Of a stretch of DNA of 64,000 nucleotides, positions 62,260-64,000 are shown piece after piece; position 1 is the stretch's first letter; each line of letters opens with the position of its first letter. The notes beneath the pieces were generated by a model. That model did not search any database. It was not told the DNA's origin and saw only the letters and a program-made list of their open reading frames with translations. The position numbers and the translations under genes were made by a program. This stretch comes from Luteibacter pinisoli (GTDB lineage Bacteria; Pseudomonadota; Gammaproteobacteria; Xanthomonadales; Rhodanobacteraceae). The DNA lies in the NCBI RefSeq assembly GCF_006385595.1, contig NZ_CP041046.1, positions 806,001-870,000 on the forward strand, given 5' to 3'.

Positions 62260-64000
62260 TTATTTCTTCTTCAGCTGTTCCGGAATGAAGCGCGTGCGCA
62301 CCGCGTCGGCCAGCAGGTCGGGCGGGAGCAGGCCCTGCGCGATCAGGAAATCATTGAAGGCCTTGCGGTCGAACTTGTCGCCGAGCTTCACCTGGGTTTC
62401 CGCACGCAGCTGCAGGATCCGCGTGTAGCCGTAGAAATAGGCCGTGGCCTGGCCCGGTGAGTTCAGCGTGTAGCGGTCCAGTTCCTGGCGCGCCATCGGC
62501 TCGGACAGGCCCACGTCGTGGACGAGGATGTCGTGTGCACGATCGCGCGATACCAGGCCGAGGTTGAGCATCGGGTCGAGGAAGGCACGCGCGGCGCGCA
62601 GCAAGCGGAACTGCAGGGCGATGAACTGGCCTGCCGGCGGCTCGTACGGCACCATCTCTGCTTCGGCGTACAGCGCCCAGCCTTCAACGTTCACGCTGTT
62701 GAAGGCGAACAGGCTGCGCGTGAGCGAGACGCCCTGTTCCACCATCGCGGCAAACTGCAGCTCGTGGCCCGGGCGGCCTTCGTGCGCGGTAAGCGTCCAT
62801 GCGGCGGCTTCAAAGGTGAAGTCGTCGTACATCTGCGAGTTGTCGCCGTTGGCCGGCGGGTTGCCCGTGGTCAGCACGAACGTGCCGCGCTGCCCGGTGT
62901 TGTTGATGAACGGGGGCGGATCCATGTGCGGCGCGGGCGTGCGCGCGTTCTCGGCTTCGGAGGCGAGACGCATGGCCAGTTCGCGCTTGGGCAGTTCGAC
63001 GATGCGCTGCTTGCGGATCGTGTCTTCGATCTTGCCGATCACGGCGTGATACGTCGGGACCACCTGGTCCTTCGCGAGCTGCTTCTTCTTCAGCGCCTTC
63101 AGCACGTCGCGGTAGTCGCCGTCGGGCAGGCCTTCGGCCTTCGCCACCACCGGCGCCAGCTGCTGCAGCGCATAGGAGGTTTCCATGAACTCCAGCTCGG
63201 CGCGGGCGATGAGATCACGCGGCGCGATGTCCAGGCCCACCTGCTCCAGGTTGTAGGCGTACATCGGTTCGGGCAGGCGGAAATCGGAACGCGAACGCGG
63301 CAGCACCGTCTTCGTCACCCAGGCGTTGTAGTCCTTCAGCTGCTTGTCGAGCTTGGCCATCGCCTCGTCGCTGCCGCTGATCTTCTTTTCGGCAAAGAGC
63401 TTGCGGATGCCATCGACGTAGCGCTGCGTATTTCCCAGCTTCTGTTCGACATCGGCTTTCACCGGGCCCAGCAGCTGCTTGTCGCCGAGCTTCTCGGTGG
63501 TGCGCGCCTTCGCCTGGTCCACGAGCGGCGTGCAGCCGGCGGTCATGCCGACATAGCACTTCAGGCGGCCCAGCGCCGAGGCGTTCTGCTCGGGCGTGCT
63601 CTCCGCATTCAGCAGGGAGAACTCGCCGCTGAAGATCATCTGCCCGGCGTCGAACCACGGCAGCATGTATTTGTCGTTGAGGTCGATGCCCTTGATGTTG
63701 CCGTCGATCTGCTTGAGCAGGATCTGCAGGTCCTGGTGGACGTTGGGATCCTTCTCTTCCGCCAGGCGCTTGTCGAGCTTGCCGCGCAGTTCCACCAGGG
63801 CGGCGCGCTGGCGCTTGTCGACATCCGGGCCGAGGTCGGCCGTTTTCTCGTCGTATCCCTTCACGCCGATATCGGTGGCCGATTCCGGGCTGAAGCGGGC
63901 GGTGAGGTCGAGCAGAAGCTGCGCATCGGTGTTGCTGCGGGCGATCCAGGCGGGCTGCGCGGCTTCAGCGTGCAGGCTGCCCACGGCAAAGGTGACCGCG
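62260..64000 (-). CDS. DUF885-family secreted protein (predicted metallopeptidase-like), 5'-truncated
   Basis: At least 580 codons in window. The frame stays open to the window edge and the residues before GSLHAEAAQPAW are hydrophobic (AVTFAV), so the true start and the beginning of the signal peptide lie beyond 64000. DUF885 landmarks are TAHEGRPGHELQFAAMV, carrying HExxxxHE-like metal ligands, WALYAEAE near the C-terminus and PGQATAYFYGYTRILQLR. The family is thought to be zinc-dependent peptidases, but activity is poorly characterised. Confidence 0.9.
   Translation of the reverse strand, partial: AVTFAVGSLHAEAAQPAWIARSNTDAQLLLDLTARFSPESATDIGVKGYDEKTADLGPDVDKRQRAALVELRGKLDKRLAEEKDPNVHQDLQILLKQIDGNIKGIDLNDKYMLPWFDAGQMIFSGEFSLLNAESTPEQNASALGRLKCYVGMTAGCTPLVDQAKARTTEKLGDKQLLGPVKADVEQKLGNTQRYVDGIRKLFAEKKISGSDEAMAKLDKQLKDYNAWVTKTVLPRSRSDFRLPEPMYAYNLEQVGLDIAPRDLIARAELEFMETSYALQQLAPVVAKAEGLPDGDYRDVLKALKKKQLAKDQVVPTYHAVIGKIEDTIRKQRIVELPKRELAMRLASEAENARTPAPHMDPPPFINNTGQRGTFVLTTGNPPANGDNSQMYDDFTFEAAAWTLTAHEGRPGHELQFAAMVEQGVSLTRSLFAFNSVNVEGWALYAEAEMVPYEPPAGQFIALQFRLLRAARAFLDPMLNLGLVSRDRAHDILVHDVGLSEPMARQELDRYTLNSPGQATAYFYGYTRILQLRAETQVKLGDKFDRKAFNDFLIAQGLLPPDLLADAVRTRFIPEQLKKK

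Overview
The window looks like chromosomal DNA from a high-GC gammaproteobacterium of the Xanthomonadales (Lysobacterales), most like the Rhodanobacteraceae (Luteibacter/Dyella type). This rests on the gene content: a secreted DPP IV, a beta-propeller glutaminyl cyclotransferase, a large M1 aminopeptidase, a CNT nucleoside transporter next to a PfkB kinase, and an OprB porin beside an inositol cluster. It also rests on uniformly GC-rich codon use. No search was run, so the genus is an inference. No rRNA, tRNA or CRISPR array was seen.

Region 1 (1-9.4 kb) carries the cut end of an amino-acid permease, an M61-like secreted protein without a visible zinc motif, and an NTF2-like protein. It then holds a compact signalling operon: rsbR-rsbS-rsbT, an ATPase/PP2C fusion, a histidine kinase and a hybrid PAS kinase, overlapping or nearly so. 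This is a stressosome module whose neighbours suggest a two-component rather than a sigma-B output. A stand-alone receiver protein is transcribed divergently and a SEL1-repeat protein follows.

Region 2 (9.5-21 kb) holds exported peptide-processing enzymes (M1 aminopeptidase, glutaminyl cyclotransferase), nucleoside uptake plus kinase, a LysE exporter, MarR and AraC regulators, and a divergent pair of GH13 enzymes (trehalose-synthase-like and alpha-glucosidase).

Region 3 (20.7-24 kb) is the accessory part: a 58-aa membrane protein, an unrecognised 325-aa Cys-rich protein, an intact IS30-family insertion sequence flanked by about 200-bp inverted arms, and a 90-aa orphan whose stop codon is followed in frame by a membrane-helix-like segment.

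Region 4 (24-36.3 kb) has an AraC regulator, a FixL/FixJ-like pair plus another single-domain receiver, a YdcF-like protein, a secreted hypothetical, a DUF2383 protein, an SDR, DPP IV, a Tat-exported MsrB, a glycine-zipper protein coupled to a BrkB-family protein, a HAD hydrolase and a CPXCG protein.

Region 5 (36.3-52.3 kb) is a near-complete myo-inositol catabolic locus. An OprB porin and mmsA-iolB-iolE-iolD-iolC(+DUF2090) with a three-gene ABC importer run on the minus strand. RpiR-type iolR, iolG, a second Gfo/Idh dehydrogenase and an MFS carrier run on the plus strand. The divergent promoter contains a GGAA-N6-TTCC inverted repeat. Together these genes would import inositol and degrade it through inosose, the dione, 5-deoxyglucuronate and a phospho-ketogluconate to malonate semialdehyde and acetyl-CoA.

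Region 6 (52.3-64 kb) is housekeeping and envelope: an esterase, cardiolipin synthase, MFS efflux, a zeta-crystallin-like oxidoreductase, an FAD/NAD(P) protein with a cysteine-dioxygenase-like cupin, TonB, a universal stress protein, a hemolysin-III family protein and a DUF885 protein cut by the window end.
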